Below the pieces are notes generated by a model, which saw nothing but the letters and a program-made list of their open reading frames with translations, was not told where the DNA came from and searched no databases. A program made the translations under genes and the position numbers. A stretch of DNA of 64,000 nt from Desulfovibrio fairfieldensis. Lineage in GTDB: Bacteria; Desulfobacterota; Desulfovibrionia; Desulfovibrionales; Desulfovibrionaceae. The stretch is taken from the NCBI RefSeq assembly GCF_001553605.1, contig NZ_CP014229.1:1-64000 (forward strand), in the 5' to 3' direction. Positions 9,816-18,224 of this stretch are shown here, in pieces (position 1 is the stretch's first letter; the number at the start of each line of letters is the position of its first letter).

Positions 9816-10937
9816 TTAATCCTCGTGGCGGACGTCGTCTTCCAGTTTGAGCACGTCATGGCCCAAGGCGTAGTGCATCAGGCGGGGCCGTTCCACGGAC
9901 TTTTTCAGGGAATTGATGATTCTGGTCATGCGTCGTGTGCCTTCCAGCACGCCGCCCAGATGCCCGGCCAGTTCCGTGAGGTCCGCGCGGGCCAGGATGC
10001 TTTCCAGCTCCAGGGCCAGGCGGCGGCCGCGCGAATCCGAGGGAAATTCGGCCATCAGCTCGCGCGAGATGCGCAGGGCGCGGGTCAGGTTGGCGTCGAT
10101 GTCCTCCACCAGCTCGCCGCAGTATTCGGCCTGGTTGCGCATGACGTTGAGGGCGTTGTTGCCGTAATGGGCCATGGCCCCGGCGGCTTTTTCCAGGGTG
10201 TCGCGGGCCACGGCCACGCGGCGGCCCACGGTCAGGGAGACGATGCGCGCGCACTTGGCGAGAAAGCGCTCGTCATAGGCCTCGAAGCCGTATTCACGCT
10301 TGGTGTAGAGCTGCACCAGGCCGAAGGCCGGGCGGTTGTTGCGTTCGCGCAGCACAAAGGCCAGGCGCGAGCGGTAGCCTTCCTTGTAGACCACACAGTC
10401 GAAAGAGCCGCCGCCGCGCTCCAGTCCCTGAAGGTTGTTGGAAACCACGTAGCGGACATGCCCTTCCATGATGGCGCTCATGACCGGGTGCCTGCGCAGG
10501 TTCTCATCCAGGTATGGGGCCACGATGGGGATGCTCTTGCCGTTGACGTGGTTCGCCGCGCGGGTCACCCATTCGCCCCTGGAATTCCTGAGGCGGCAGA
10601 CGTACATTTCGGCATGCAGGGCGTGGACCAGAATTTCCGCGCTCTGGCGCAGCACTTCGTCGGGCGGGGCCATGTGGTCGGCAATGCCCAGCAGATCGTT
10701 GGAAACCCGCAGCAGGGTTTCGGTATCGCTCTGCATGGAAGCCACGGAGGAGAGCAGATGCAGCAGGCAGCGCCAGCTCTTGAGCGGCACGCCGCGCACT
10801 TCCGGGCGATAGCCGGAGTCGAGGGTGCGCTTGGCCGCGGGCATGACTCCCAGGACGGCGACGCGCATTTCAGGGGGGGCGTATTTTAAAAGACGCCCGA
10901 TCTCCTCACGAATGGCTTGCGGTGAATGTTGCGACAC
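9816..10937 (-). CDS. GAF-domain sensor protein with DHp-like helices but no kinase ATPase domain
   Basis: About 373 residues. The middle part (about 75-230) reads as a GAF domain. Near residue 260 the segment LEKAAGAMAHYGNNALNVM resembles the H-box helix of histidine kinases (AHEINNPL-like), and RRMTRIINSLKKSVERP resembles the second DHp helix. No HATPase N, G1 or G2 boxes follow before the end. The start is uncertain. The frame opens further upstream at a TTG, but a good promoter (about 11035-11063) would begin transcription inside that extension, so the GTG at 10937 is preferred. As first gene of the SulP-SulP-dus-ispH run it may sense a signal linked to anion uptake; this is inference. 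Confidence 0.7.
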   Translation of the reverse strand: MSQHSPQAIREEIGRLLKYAPPEMRVAVLGVMPAAKRTLDSGYRPEVRGVPLKSWRCLLHLLSSVASMQSDTETLLRVSNDLLGIADHMAPPDEVLRQSAEILVHALHAEMYVCRLRNSRGEWVTRAANHVNGKSIPIVAPYLDENLRRHPVMSAIMEGHVRYVVSNNLQGLERGGGSFDCVVYKEGYRSRLAFVLRERNNRPAFGLVQLYTKREYGFEAYDERFLAKCARIVSLTVGRRVAVARDTLEKAAGAMAHYGNNALNVMRNQAEYCGELVEDIDANLTRALRISRELMAEFPSDSRGRRLALELESILARADLTELAGHLGGVLEGTRRMTRIINSLKKSVERPRLMHYALGHDVLKLEDDVRHED

Positions 10938-11034
10938 GATCAGCCCGGCCTTTTGCCACCGGCATGGTTTGCCGCGCCGCGCCCCCGCGTCCGGCGCGGG
11001 AGCGGAACAGCGGACGCCCGTTCCAAAGGTCAAC

Positions 11035-11063
11035 AGTCTAGTCCTGAAAACGGGTCAGGTCAA
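11035..11063 (-). promoter_or_regulatory. Sigma-70-type promoter for the GAF-SulP-SulP-dus operon
   Basis: On the minus strand TTGACC and TAGACT are separated by exactly 17 bases. It sits about 100 bases upstream of the preferred GAF start, in the AT-richer gap between divergent genes. Confidence 0.6.
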
Positions 11064-11145
11064 CGGGATTCATTTTTTTGACCGAAAGGTTGTGAATTAT
11101 TTTTCTTCATAGGCAACATGCTGGAAAAACAATCTTTTTTAAGCA

Positions 11146-11161
11146 TGGCAAAAGAATTGCA
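11146..11161 (+). promoter_or_regulatory. Candidate sigma-54 promoter upstream of the lytic transglycosylase gene
   Basis: TGGCAAAAGAATTGCA has the -24 GG and -12 GC elements with the invariant 10-base spacing of sigma-54 promoters. It reads toward the transglycosylase gene, whose ATG lies 97 bases downstream. No enhancer-binding activator gene is seen nearby. Confidence 0.5.
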
Positions 11162-11257
11162 GAAAGGAGACGCAGCTCCGCCGCGGCGGTTCCCGGACAC
11201 TCATATCAAGAGCCGTTCAGGTAAGAATTTTTCAATGCCCCAGCCAGGATATTCGTT

Positions 11258-12397
11258 ATGTTGCGCCGCAAAACCCTTGTCATTCTTTCGCTGAGCCTCG
11301 GAAGCGCCCTGCTTCTGTTGGGCCTGCTGGCGGGTTTTGTGCCCCAGAGCGAGGGACCGGAGGTGCGCCGCCGGGCCAGCGCCCATGTGGTCAGCCTGCG
11401 GCCTGAGGATCTGCCCGAGCCCATTGTGTCGCGCGGCGACGGCACGCGTCTCTGGTCCGTGCGCCTGCCCGCCGCGTCTCCGGACGCGGTGCGCCGAATC
11501 GAAACGGACGATCCGGATCTCTCCGGACGCGCCGGGCAGGCCGACACGGACCAGATCATCAGCTTTGAGAAAAGCGGCGTCCGCCTGGACATGGGCGGCG
11601 ACGACCTGCTCTTCGGTGAGGAGGCCACGCCTACGGACCTCGCTCCCTTGCTGGCTCTGGACGGCGTATCCATGCCGCTGCTGGTGACGGCCCAGCCCCG
11701 CCAGTACGGCGACGCCCTGGACGCGCGCGGCCGTCCCCTGCGCTGGCAGGCGGCGGAAACCCTGCTTTCCGGCTACACGCCCGTCAATCCGCGCCCGGCC
11801 GACAGCGGCCGGAAGGCGGCGGAGGAGATGCTGCCGGAAGACGCGTATTTTGACGGCGGCGGCCTGTTCGCCCGGGCCAGGCGCTACCAGCAACTGGTGG
11901 AAAATTTCGCCCGCCGCTATAATCTCAGCGCCGAGCTGGTCTACGCCATCATCCACAGTGAAAGCGATTTTTCGCCCACCCTGGTCAGCGACAAGTCGGC
12001 CATGGGCCTCATGCAGCTTCTGCCCAGCACGGCCAGCGACGAAGTGCACCGTTTTCTCTATGGCCGTCCCGGCGACGTGAGCTTTGACGAGCTGCGCGTG
12101 CCCGAAATCAATATCCGCTACGGCACGGCGTATCTGCATATCCTGCTGACCCGTTATTTCCAGGACGTGAGCGATCCCCTGTCGCGCGAGTACTGCGCCG
12201 TGGCCGCCTACAACATGGGGCCCAACCGTTTTCTGCGCCTTTACGGCAAGACCGGCGAGGAGGCCGTGGCGCGGATCAATGAGCTGAGCGCCGAGCAGTT
12301 GTATGAGGATCTGACCGCCCGCCTGCCGGTGCGTGAAACGCGCTTCTATGTGGCCAAGGTGCGGCGGATGAAGGGGCAGTACGCGGAGCTGCGCTGA
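11258..12397 (+). CDS. Membrane-bound lytic murein transglycosylase (SLT domain, MltC-like)
   Basis: This 379-residue periplasmic enzyme cleaves the glycan strand of peptidoglycan to give 1,6-anhydro ends. Residues 1-28 form a signal/anchor segment (VILSLSLGSALLLLGLLAG). The C-terminal SLT domain (about 225-360) shows YAIIHSESDFSPTLVS with the catalytic glutamate, SAMGLMQLLPSTA, INIRYGTAYL and CAVAAYNMGPNR. The roughly 190-residue N-terminal domain resembles that of MltC. The ATG at 11258 follows AGGA. A candidate sigma-54 promoter lies upstream. An assignment to MltC itself is likely but not certain. Confidence 0.88.
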   Translation: MLRRKTLVILSLSLGSALLLLGLLAGFVPQSEGPEVRRRASAHVVSLRPEDLPEPIVSRGDGTRLWSVRLPAASPDAVRRIETDDPDLSGRAGQADTDQIISFEKSGVRLDMGGDDLLFGEEATPTDLAPLLALDGVSMPLLVTAQPRQYGDALDARGRPLRWQAAETLLSGYTPVNPRPADSGRKAAEEMLPEDAYFDGGGLFARARRYQQLVENFARRYNLSAELVYAIIHSESDFSPTLVSDKSAMGLMQLLPSTASDEVHRFLYGRPGDVSFDELRVPEINIRYGTAYLHILLTRYFQDVSDPLSREYCAVAAYNMGPNRFLRLYGKTGEEAVARINELSAEQLYEDLTARLPVRETRFYVAKVRRMKGQYAELR

Positions 12398-12423
12398 GGG
12401 CCGCCCCGGCGGACGGAAAGCCC

Positions 12424-12575
12424 GCACGGAAAAATCGCCAATTTTGCAAAATTCCCGCAAAACCGGCCCCCGCCCACTTGCCGACTGTGTCGGCTGCGTT
12501 CGCGTGCCTAAGGAAGGAAGACGCACGCATGGAGTCAAATGCATATCCGGAGAGGAAGCATTCATTCGCTTGCCC
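12424..12575 (+). repeat. Intergenic repeat R3, copy 1 (uninterrupted)
   Basis: This stretch matches 42266-42346 joined to 42500-42570. Shared parts are a GC hairpin (GCCGAC-N3-GTCGGC), then GGCTGCGTTCGCG, then about 60 bases running from AAGACGCAC through ATGGAGTCAAATGCATATCC to TTGCCCTG with few differences. It lies upstream of the OmpH-like lipoprotein gene here and upstream of rpsL in the other copy. Confidence 0.75.
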
Positions 12576-12612
12576 TGTCCGCGCGGGTAAAAAACTGTTG
12601 AGCTGGGCGTGA
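12529..12612 (+). other. Candidate 27-residue small ORF inside repeat R3
   Basis: An ATG at 12529 opens a 27-codon frame beginning MESNAYPERKHSFACP and ending at a TGA at 12610. A purine-rich AAGGAAGGAAG lies about 10-20 bases upstream. The second R3 copy gives MESNAYPKRRHSFDCPA and then stops. All differences between the copies within the frame change the amino acid, which argues against strong coding constraint. It may be only DNA or RNA sequence of the repeat. Confidence 0.25.
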
Positions 12613-12661
12613 AAAACACGTATCCAGAGGCAACAACGCTTTGAGAGGAGTGCTCATTACC

Positions 12662-13276
12662 ATGCGAATCCGTCTTTTTATGCCGCTGGTTTTTGTGTTG
12701 AGTTTCATGCTGCTGGCCTGCCAGCAGACGGAAACCAAAGACGCCCAACCCAAACTGGCGGTCGTGGATATGGCGCGCATCATGCGCGACAGCGAGCCGG
12801 GCAAGGCCGGCGTGAAATTCCTGGAAGGCCTTCAGGCCGGGATGCAGGACAAACTTAATGCCATTCAGGCCCGCCTGGAAAAAGATCCCAAGGACGAGGC
12901 CGCCCAGAAAGAGCTGCAGGGCGTGTACATGACGGCGCAGCAGCGCATGCAGGCTGAACAGCAGAATGTGGTCAATCTGCTGTATGACACCATTCAGCGC
13001 GTGCTGAACACCTACCGCGAGCAGCAGGGCTACGACGTGATCATCAGCGCCGAAGTGGCCGCCGCCTTCAATCCCAAGGCCGATGTGACCACGGCCGTCA
13101 TCGCGGAAGTGAACAAGCAGAAGATCGACTTCAAGCCGCTGCCCGAACCCGCCGCGCCCGAGGCCGCCCAGGCTCCCGCGCAGCAGGACAAGGACCAGGC
13201 CGCGGAACAGGCGCAAGATCAGTCCAAAGACCAGCCCAAGGACAAGGTCGCAGCGCCCAAGAACGGCAAGAAATAG
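12662..13276 (+). CDS. OmpH/Skp-like periplasmic lipoprotein
   Basis: A 204-residue exported protein. The first 20 residues form a lipoprotein signal ending in the lipobox LLAC. The body has the OmpH/Skp plan: LAVVDMARIMRDSEPGKAG at the N terminus, a long charged helical stretch (about 50-120) and a closing strand with YDVIISAEVAAAFNP. Skp-type chaperones hold unfolded outer-membrane proteins. A low-complexity Q/K/D/P-rich tail of about 45 residues follows. The ATG at 12662 is the natural start; a TTG further upstream is rejected. The lipid anchor is unusual compared with soluble E. coli Skp. Confidence 0.8.
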   Translation: MRIRLFMPLVFVLSFMLLACQQTETKDAQPKLAVVDMARIMRDSEPGKAGVKFLEGLQAGMQDKLNAIQARLEKDPKDEAAQKELQGVYMTAQQRMQAEQQNVVNLLYDTIQRVLNTYREQQGYDVIISAEVAAAFNPKADVTTAVIAEVNKQKIDFKPLPEPAAPEAAQAPAQQDKDQAAEQAQDQSKDQPKDKVAAPKNGKK

Positions 13277-13298
13277 TTTTTTGACGCGCATCTGATAT

Positions 13299-13333
13299 AA
13301 AAGCCCCTTTCCCATGCCGGGAAAGGGGCTTTT
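13299..13333. terminator. Bidirectional terminator between the OmpH-like gene and the YqaA-like gene
   Basis: A perfect 15-bp stem (AAAAGCCCCTTTCCC with its complement) has a 5-base loop, flanked by A on one side and T on the other. It lies between two convergent genes. Confidence 0.9.
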
Positions 13334-13354
13334 GCTGTTTTCATAAGGATGGTC

Positions 13355-13792
13355 TTACGCGGTCCAGGGCAGAACCAGGGCCGCCACCACGAGATAGCGG
13401 GCCAGTTTGGCCAGGCCCACGATCAGGATGAAGGACGCAAAGGGCTCCCGCAGCAGTCCGGCAACCAGGGTCAGCGGATCGCCGATGACCGGCGCCCAAC
13501 TCAGCAACAGGGACCAGCGGCCGTATGTGCGGTACCAGGTCCGGGCCTTGTTCAGCTTTTCTTTTTTGACCGGAAACCAACGTTTGTCCTGAAAGCGGAC
13601 GCAGCAACGGCCCAGCAGCCAGTTGACGGCCGAGCCCAGGATGTTGCCCGCCGTGGCCGCTGCCACGAGCAGCCAGACGGGTTTATGCCCGGCGGCCAGC
13701 AGGCCCGCCAGGGCCAGTTCCGACTGGGCGGGCAGCAGGGTGGCGGCCACAAAGGCGGCCAGAAACAGGCCCCAGAGAGCCATGAGGCTCAC
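13355..13792 (-). CDS. YqaA-family inner-membrane protein (DedA/SNARE-associated superfamily)
   Basis: A 145-residue membrane protein with about four hydrophobic segments. The motif series FVAATLLPAQSELALAGLL, GNILGSAVNWLLGR and WAPVIGDPLTLVAGLL matches the YqaA branch of the DedA superfamily. DedA proteins act in membrane lipid (undecaprenyl phosphate or phospholipid) translocation and envelope homeostasis; the role of YqaA is undefined. It is convergent with the OmpH-like gene and followed by their shared terminator. Confidence 0.8.
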   Translation of the reverse strand: MSLMALWGLFLAAFVAATLLPAQSELALAGLLAAGHKPVWLLVAAATAGNILGSAVNWLLGRCCVRFQDKRWFPVKKEKLNKARTWYRTYGRWSLLLSWAPVIGDPLTLVAGLLREPFASFILIVGLAKLARYLVVAALVLPWTA

Positions 13793-13835
13793 GGGCGCGC
13801 ATCCTTGCCGTCATGTGGCCGCCGCACTATTTCCC

Positions 13836-14096
13836 TCAATACCACATTTTTTTCAGTTCGGCGTCGGTCACGCCCAGGCGGTGCATGCACATCTCGAAAT
13901 ACGAGCTCCAGAACGGATTGCTGGAATTGTGCGGGCCTTCGCTGTTCATGGCCGAGGCTTCCTCGCTGCATTGCTGCTTGGCCGCCAGCGCCTGTTGTTC
14001 CTCAAAGGTCAGGGGCACGCTGTGGCGCGGGGCACAGGCCGTCAGTCCGGCCAGACAAAGGGCCAGAAGCAGGGCGGAAAGAATACGTTTTTTCAT
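13836..14096 (-). CDS. Small lipoprotein of unknown function
   Basis: An 86-residue protein that starts MKKRILSALLLALCLAG and has a lipobox LTAC, so it should be a lipoprotein. The mature part carries two further cysteines (QQCSEE, EMCMHR) and ends in a tryptophan-tyrosine. The ATG at 14096 has GGAG six bases upstream; an earlier in-frame ATG at 14108 is less good. It follows the cydB terminator and is read in the same direction as cydAB. I recognise no family. Confidence 0.65.
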   Translation of the reverse strand: MKKRILSALLLALCLAGLTACAPRHSVPLTFEEQQALAAKQQCSEEASAMNSEGPHNSSNPFWSSYFEMCMHRLGVTDAELKKMWY

Positions 14097-14113
14097 GAGC
14101 GACTCCATATGTA

Positions 14114-14145
14114 AAAAGCCGCGCCGGTTGCTCCGGCGCGGCTTG
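14114..14145 (-). terminator. Rho-independent terminator of cydAB
   Basis: On the minus strand a stem GCCGCGCCGG, a short loop and the complement CCGGCGCGGC are followed by TTTTT. It lies about 30 bases after the cydB stop. Confidence 0.85.
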
Positions 14146-14174
14146 CTGAAGGACAATACGCAGACCGGTGCGGT

Positions 14175-15197
14175 CTAGTAAGCGTGGTCGTCCAGATCCT
14201 TGGCCGTCACCGGCTGCGAGAAGAGCCGGTAAGCCCAGAACTGGTACACAAGCACAATGGGCACCATAACCAGGGCGACGCCCAGCATGATCTTCAGGGT
14301 CAGCGGGCTGGAAGAGCCGTTGAAGGCCGTCACCGTGGCGGCGGGGTCCAGCGAGGAGATGATCATGCCCGGGAACATGCCCATGACGCCGAAGAAGGTA
14401 ACGCCGAGGATGAACAGGGCACTGCAGCCCCAGGCCAGCCAGAGCTTGCCGTGCTTGAGCATGCAGCGCGCGCCCAGCAGGCCCGCCAGTGCCAGCAGGG
14501 GCAGGATGAAGAGCGCGGGCATGGCCAGGTAGTTGTCGTACAGTTTGGTGTAAAAGGCGGTCAGAATCAGGAAGACCACCAGCAGAGCCAGCATGATGGG
14601 CCAGACGAAGGTGGCCGCGGCCAGAGCGCGGGTCTGCAGGTCGCCCTCGCTCTTGACGGCCAGCCAGATGGCCCCGTGCAGCACAAACATGCAGACGAAG
14701 AACACGCCGCCGGCCAGGCCGTAGATATTCAGCAGGCCCAGCAGGCTGCCGTGGTAGACGCCCTGGGCGTCCACCGGAATGCCCATGAACAGGTTGGCGA
14801 AGGCCACGCCCAGCAGCAGGCTGGGTATCAGGTTCGCCAGAAAGTGCACGCCGTCCCAGAGGGAACGCCAGGCGGCGCTTTCCACCTTGTTGCGGAATTC
14901 AAAGGACACGGCGCGGAAGATCAGGGCGAAGAGCAGGATCAGCAGGGGCGCGTACAGCGCGCTGAACATCACCGCGTAGGCCTTGGGAAAAGCGGCGAAG
15001 GTCACGCCGCCAGCCGAGATCAGCCAGACTTCGTTGCCGTCCCAGAAGGGACCGGCCGCGTTGTACATGATCCGGCGTTCCTCTTCGGTTTTGCCGAGGA
15101 AGGGCAGCAGGGTGCCCAGCCCCAGGTCAAAACCGTCCAATACGAAGTACACTGCCCAGAGGAGAGTCCAGAGCACGAACCAGATGGTTTCCAACAT
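14175..15197 (-). CDS. cydB: Cytochrome bd quinol oxidase subunit II
   Basis: A 340-residue protein with eight or more hydrophobic helices. The start METIWFVLWTLLWAVYFVLDGFDLGLG is the CydB signature, followed by GPFWDGNEVWLI. It pairs with CydA to oxidise quinol and reduce oxygen to water without pumping protons. The gene begins 2 bases after the cydA stop. In Desulfovibrio bd oxidase is linked to oxygen defence. No small CydX-type ORF is evident after it; a terminator follows directly. Confidence 0.96.
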   Translation of the reverse strand: MLETIWFVLWTLLWAVYFVLDGFDLGLGTLLPFLGKTEEERRIMYNAAGPFWDGNEVWLISAGGVTFAAFPKAYAVMFSALYAPLLILLFALIFRAVSFEFRNKVESAAWRSLWDGVHFLANLIPSLLLGVAFANLFMGIPVDAQGVYHGSLLGLLNIYGLAGGVFFVCMFVLHGAIWLAVKSEGDLQTRALAAATFVWPIMLALLVVFLILTAFYTKLYDNYLAMPALFILPLLALAGLLGARCMLKHGKLWLAWGCSALFILGVTFFGVMGMFPGMIISSLDPAATVTAFNGSSSPLTLKIMLGVALVMVPIVLVYQFWAYRLFSQPVTAKDLDDHAY

Positions 15198-15199
15198 GA

Positions 15200-16516
15200 T
15201 TATGCCTCCTGGGCGTCGGGGCCCTTGATCGCGTATTTACGCAGCAGATAAATATCCAGGACGCCCAGCAGCGAGTAGACCACGATGAAGGCCCCCAGCG
15301 AAATGGCCACATTTTCCGCCGGTACCGGGGAAACGGCGTCGGTGGTGCGCATCAGGCCATGCACGATCCAAGGCTGGCGGCCGATTTCCGCCACGGCCCA
15401 GCCCAGCATGATGCTGATGTAGGGCAGAGGGATATTCCAGACCAGAGCCTTGAGCAGTCCCCGGCAGGGCATTTCCCGCTTGCGCTGCACGGTGGCGGCC
15501 AGGGAAAGCAGCAGGAAAAGCATGCCCAGAGCCACCATCAGGCGGAAGGACCAGAATACCGGCGTAACCGGCGGCCGGTCCTCCTTGGGAAAGTCCTTGA
15601 GGCCTTTGACTTCCGCGTCCGTATGCTCGTAGGCGATCCAGCTCAGCAGGCCGGGGATGCCCAGAGCCTGCACGCTGTTGCGTTCGTTGTCCGGGTCAGG
15701 CCAGACCAGCAGATAAAACGGCACGTCCCGGGCGGTTTCCCAGTGGGATTCCATGGCCGCCAGCTTTGCGGGCTGGTATTCGGCCACAGCCTTGCCCTGC
15801 TGGTCGCCGGAAAGGCAGAGGATGATCGTCAGAATCAACGTATAGGGCGCGATCATTTTGAAGGAGCCGCGGAAGAAATCCGTATCGCTCTTGCGCAGCA
15901 GATGCCAGGCCGAGACGCCCAGCACAAAGAAGCCGCCCAGCGCCCAGGACGCCAGAACGGTGTGGGCGAACATGCCCCAGGCGTAGCCGTTGAAGACCAC
16001 GTCCCAGAAGTTGGAAAGCTCGGCCCGCCCGGCGGCCTCGTTGATCACATAACCCACGGGATGCTGCATGAAGCCGTTGGCCAGGATGATCCAGAGCGCG
16101 GAAAGGTTGCCCGCGATGGCTACCAGCCAGATACAGGCGCAGTGGGCCTTTTTGCCCAGTTTGTTCCAGCCGAAATGCCAGACGGCCAGAAAGGTGGATT
16201 CCAGGAAGAAGGCCACCGTGGCTTCAATGGCCAGCAGCGAGCCGAAAATGTCGCCCACGTACTCGGAGTAGCGCGCCCAGTTGGTGCCGAACTGGAACTC
16301 CAGAGTGATGCCGGTCACCACGCCCAGAGTGAAGTTGATGAGAAAGAGTTTGCCCCAGAATTTGGCATGACGTTTCCAGATTTCATCGCCGGTGCGCACA
16401 TAGCGTGTTTCCATCCAGGCGAGAATCACGGAAAGCCCCAAGGTGAGGGGAACGAAAATAAAATGGAAAAAAACGGCCACAGCGAATTGCAGCCGTGAAA
16501 GCATCACGACGTCCAT
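15200..16516 (-). CDS. cydA: Cytochrome bd quinol oxidase subunit I
   Basis: A 438-residue haem-bearing subunit. Key features are LSRLQFAVAVFFHFIFVPLTLG with the axial histidine of the high-spin haem, the AHTVLASWALGGF segment with the b558 ligand histidine, and FRLMVALGM with the methionine ligand region. The Q-loop after GDQQGKAVAEYQPAKLAAMES is short, so this is the short-loop type. The start has AAGGAGGG upstream. It is transcribed away from the amine-oxidase-like gene across an AT-rich intergenic region. Confidence 0.96.
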   Translation of the reverse strand: MDVVMLSRLQFAVAVFFHFIFVPLTLGLSVILAWMETRYVRTGDEIWKRHAKFWGKLFLINFTLGVVTGITLEFQFGTNWARYSEYVGDIFGSLLAIEATVAFFLESTFLAVWHFGWNKLGKKAHCACIWLVAIAGNLSALWIILANGFMQHPVGYVINEAAGRAELSNFWDVVFNGYAWGMFAHTVLASWALGGFFVLGVSAWHLLRKSDTDFFRGSFKMIAPYTLILTIILCLSGDQQGKAVAEYQPAKLAAMESHWETARDVPFYLLVWPDPDNERNSVQALGIPGLLSWIAYEHTDAEVKGLKDFPKEDRPPVTPVFWSFRLMVALGMLFLLLSLAATVQRKREMPCRGLLKALVWNIPLPYISIMLGWAVAEIGRQPWIVHGLMRTTDAVSPVPAENVAISLGAFIVVYSLLGVLDIYLLRKYAIKGPDAQEA

Positions 16517-16847
16517 AAGCCCTCCTTAAAGACTTCTTTTAGGCTGATAGCCCGATCCCGGTTAAAAGGCAAGGAGTTACCAATATCGGTTTACCGGCAT
16601 CATCTCCTTTGCACTCACGAAAGTTCGTCCTCCCGCTTGACAGGAAAAAAGTCCTGGCATACGTTTCGTATAAATTTACAGCGTAACATAGTTCGGTATA
16701 TAGTTGAAAATTTGCCTCTAAATACAACAGTTTTGGATAAACTTTTGTATTTATTCTAAAAAACGGTACATAATACCGAAATATGTTATGATAAGGGCAA
16801 CGCACCGGTCCGGCCTTCCGGACCGCAAACAACACAAGGGGGATCCC
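16517..16847. promoter_or_regulatory. AT-rich divergent control region between cydAB and the amine-oxidase/RidA cluster
   Basis: This 331-base gap is much richer in A+T than its neighbours. A plausible promoter toward the oxidase gene is TTGTAT, 16 bases, TACATA, starting near 16745. TTCGGTAT at 16692-16699 recurs inverted as ATACCGAA at 16773-16780. The latter overlaps the palindrome CGGTA-N5-TACCG (16764-16778), which lies on the -10 region. These could be operators for the cluster's IclR protein. No gene is supported here. Confidence 0.5.
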
Positions 16848-18224
16848 ATGAGAGACGCGATTATTGTTGGTGGGGGCATTGCGGGTATGCCTGCCGCCTG
16901 GAGGTTACGGCACAGCGATATCATCGCTCTGGAAGCCGGCAACCGCATCGGCGGGCGGTTGCGTTCCGAGCGGCGGGGCAAATACTGGCTGAACTGGGGC
17001 GGGCACGTCTTCGGCGGCGAGGGCTCCTATGCGGACAAATTGCTCAAGGAAGTCGGCGTGGACGCCTTGGACCTGCCCGGCTCCTTCTCGGCCCTGTCCT
17101 TCAAGGGGAAGACGCTCAACGGCGGCAATGTGAATCTCTATCCCTTCAAGCTGCCGCTTTCCTGGGGAACGCGCTGGGAGATCGTCAAGGCCGGTCTCAA
17201 GGTCATGAAGGCGGTCAAGGCTTACGGCAGGGTCAACAAGCCGCGCAAGGGCGAGGATTACCGCGTGCGCCAGCAGCGCATCTATGATTTCATGGCTGAC
17301 AAAACTTTTGCGGAATTCACGGGCCCCCTGTCGCCGGATGCGGATGCGTTTTTCCGGCCCACAGTCTCGCGTTCCTCGGGCGATCCGGAGGAAATCTCCG
17401 CCGGAGCGGGCGTAGGTTATTTCCTGCTCGTCTGGGACAAGGGCGCGGGTCTGGCCCGCAATATCGTGGGCGGCGCCGCCACTCTGCCGCAGGCCATCGG
17501 CGACAAGCTCGGCGACAAACTTAAGATGGGCGCGGAAGTGCTGCAGGTCGTCCAGCACAATGACCATGTGGAAGTGACCTGGCGGCAGGACGGCAAGGAA
17601 CATACCGAAAAGGCGCGCTACTGCGTCATGACCACGCCCGCCACCATCACCCACCGGGTAACCAAAGGCCTCGACCCTGTGGTCTACGACGCCCTCGGAA
17701 AAATCAAATACGGTCATTATGTTTCCGCGGCCTTCCTGACCAACGAGACGGGGCGCCATGCCTGGGATGACGTCTATGCCTACTGCACGCCGCAGCGTTC
17801 TTTCAACATCGCCTTCAACATGTCCAACTTGGTACGCTCCATGGAGGGCGGCGAACGTGCGCCCGGCTCCTCCTTCATGGTCTTCTCTCCTGCCACGCTG
17901 GCCCGCAACCTCATCAACCTGCCGGACGAGAAAGTACTGGAAATCTACCGCAAGGACCTGGAGGAAGTCTTTCCCGGATTCGGCAATATCGTGGTGGAGC
18001 AGTCGGTGCAGAAATTCCATGATGGTCTGGCCTACTGCTTCCCCGGCCGCAACAAGGTGCAGCCCATGCTCATGCGGGCTCCCAACCGCATCTATCTCGC
18101 GGGCGACTATCTGGGCTCCTGGTATACGGAAACCGCCATCCAGACTGGTCTGCTGGCCGGTGAGGACATCAACAGCAAGCTCTATACCGACAAGCTGCTG
18201 CCCGACAACGGTTTCTCCTACTAA
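16848..18224 (+). CDS. FAD-dependent amine-oxidase-like oxidoreductase
   Basis: This 458-residue flavoenzyme starts MRDAIIVGGGIAGMPAAWRL (FAD dinucleotide fold), followed by LEAGNRIGGRLRSE, the arginine-containing motif of the monoamine-oxidase/protoporphyrinogen-oxidase superfamily. The C-terminal IYLAGDYLGSWYTETAIQTGLLAGED is the second FAD-contact motif. Enzymes of this group oxidise an amine or amino acid to an imine. The ATG at 16848 follows AAGGGGGA; the ORF extension upstream is rejected. RidA, which hydrolyses reactive imines, is encoded next, supporting an imine-forming reaction. The substrate is unknown. Confidence 0.82.
   Translation: MRDAIIVGGGIAGMPAAWRLRHSDIIALEAGNRIGGRLRSERRGKYWLNWGGHVFGGEGSYADKLLKEVGVDALDLPGSFSALSFKGKTLNGGNVNLYPFKLPLSWGTRWEIVKAGLKVMKAVKAYGRVNKPRKGEDYRVRQQRIYDFMADKTFAEFTGPLSPDADAFFRPTVSRSSGDPEEISAGAGVGYFLLVWDKGAGLARNIVGGAATLPQAIGDKLGDKLKMGAEVLQVVQHNDHVEVTWRQDGKEHTEKARYCVMTTPATITHRVTKGLDPVVYDALGKIKYGHYVSAAFLTNETGRHAWDDVYAYCTPQRSFNIAFNMSNLVRSMEGGERAPGSSFMVFSPATLARNLINLPDEKVLEIYRKDLEEVFPGFGNIVVEQSVQKFHDGLAYCFPGRNKVQPMLMRAPNRIYLAGDYLGSWYTETAIQTGLLAGEDINSKLYTDKLLPDNGFSY

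Noticed and set aside
11201..13315. 704-codon minus-strand open frame opposite the transglycosylase and OmpH-like genes
   Set aside because: Covers two convincing plus-strand genes with signal peptides and their intergenic repeat; no motifs of its own.
16539..16835. 98-codon minus-strand frame between cydA and the amine-oxidase gene
   Set aside because: Starts in the oxidase gene leader, lies in the AT-rich control region, no ribosome binding site or family match.
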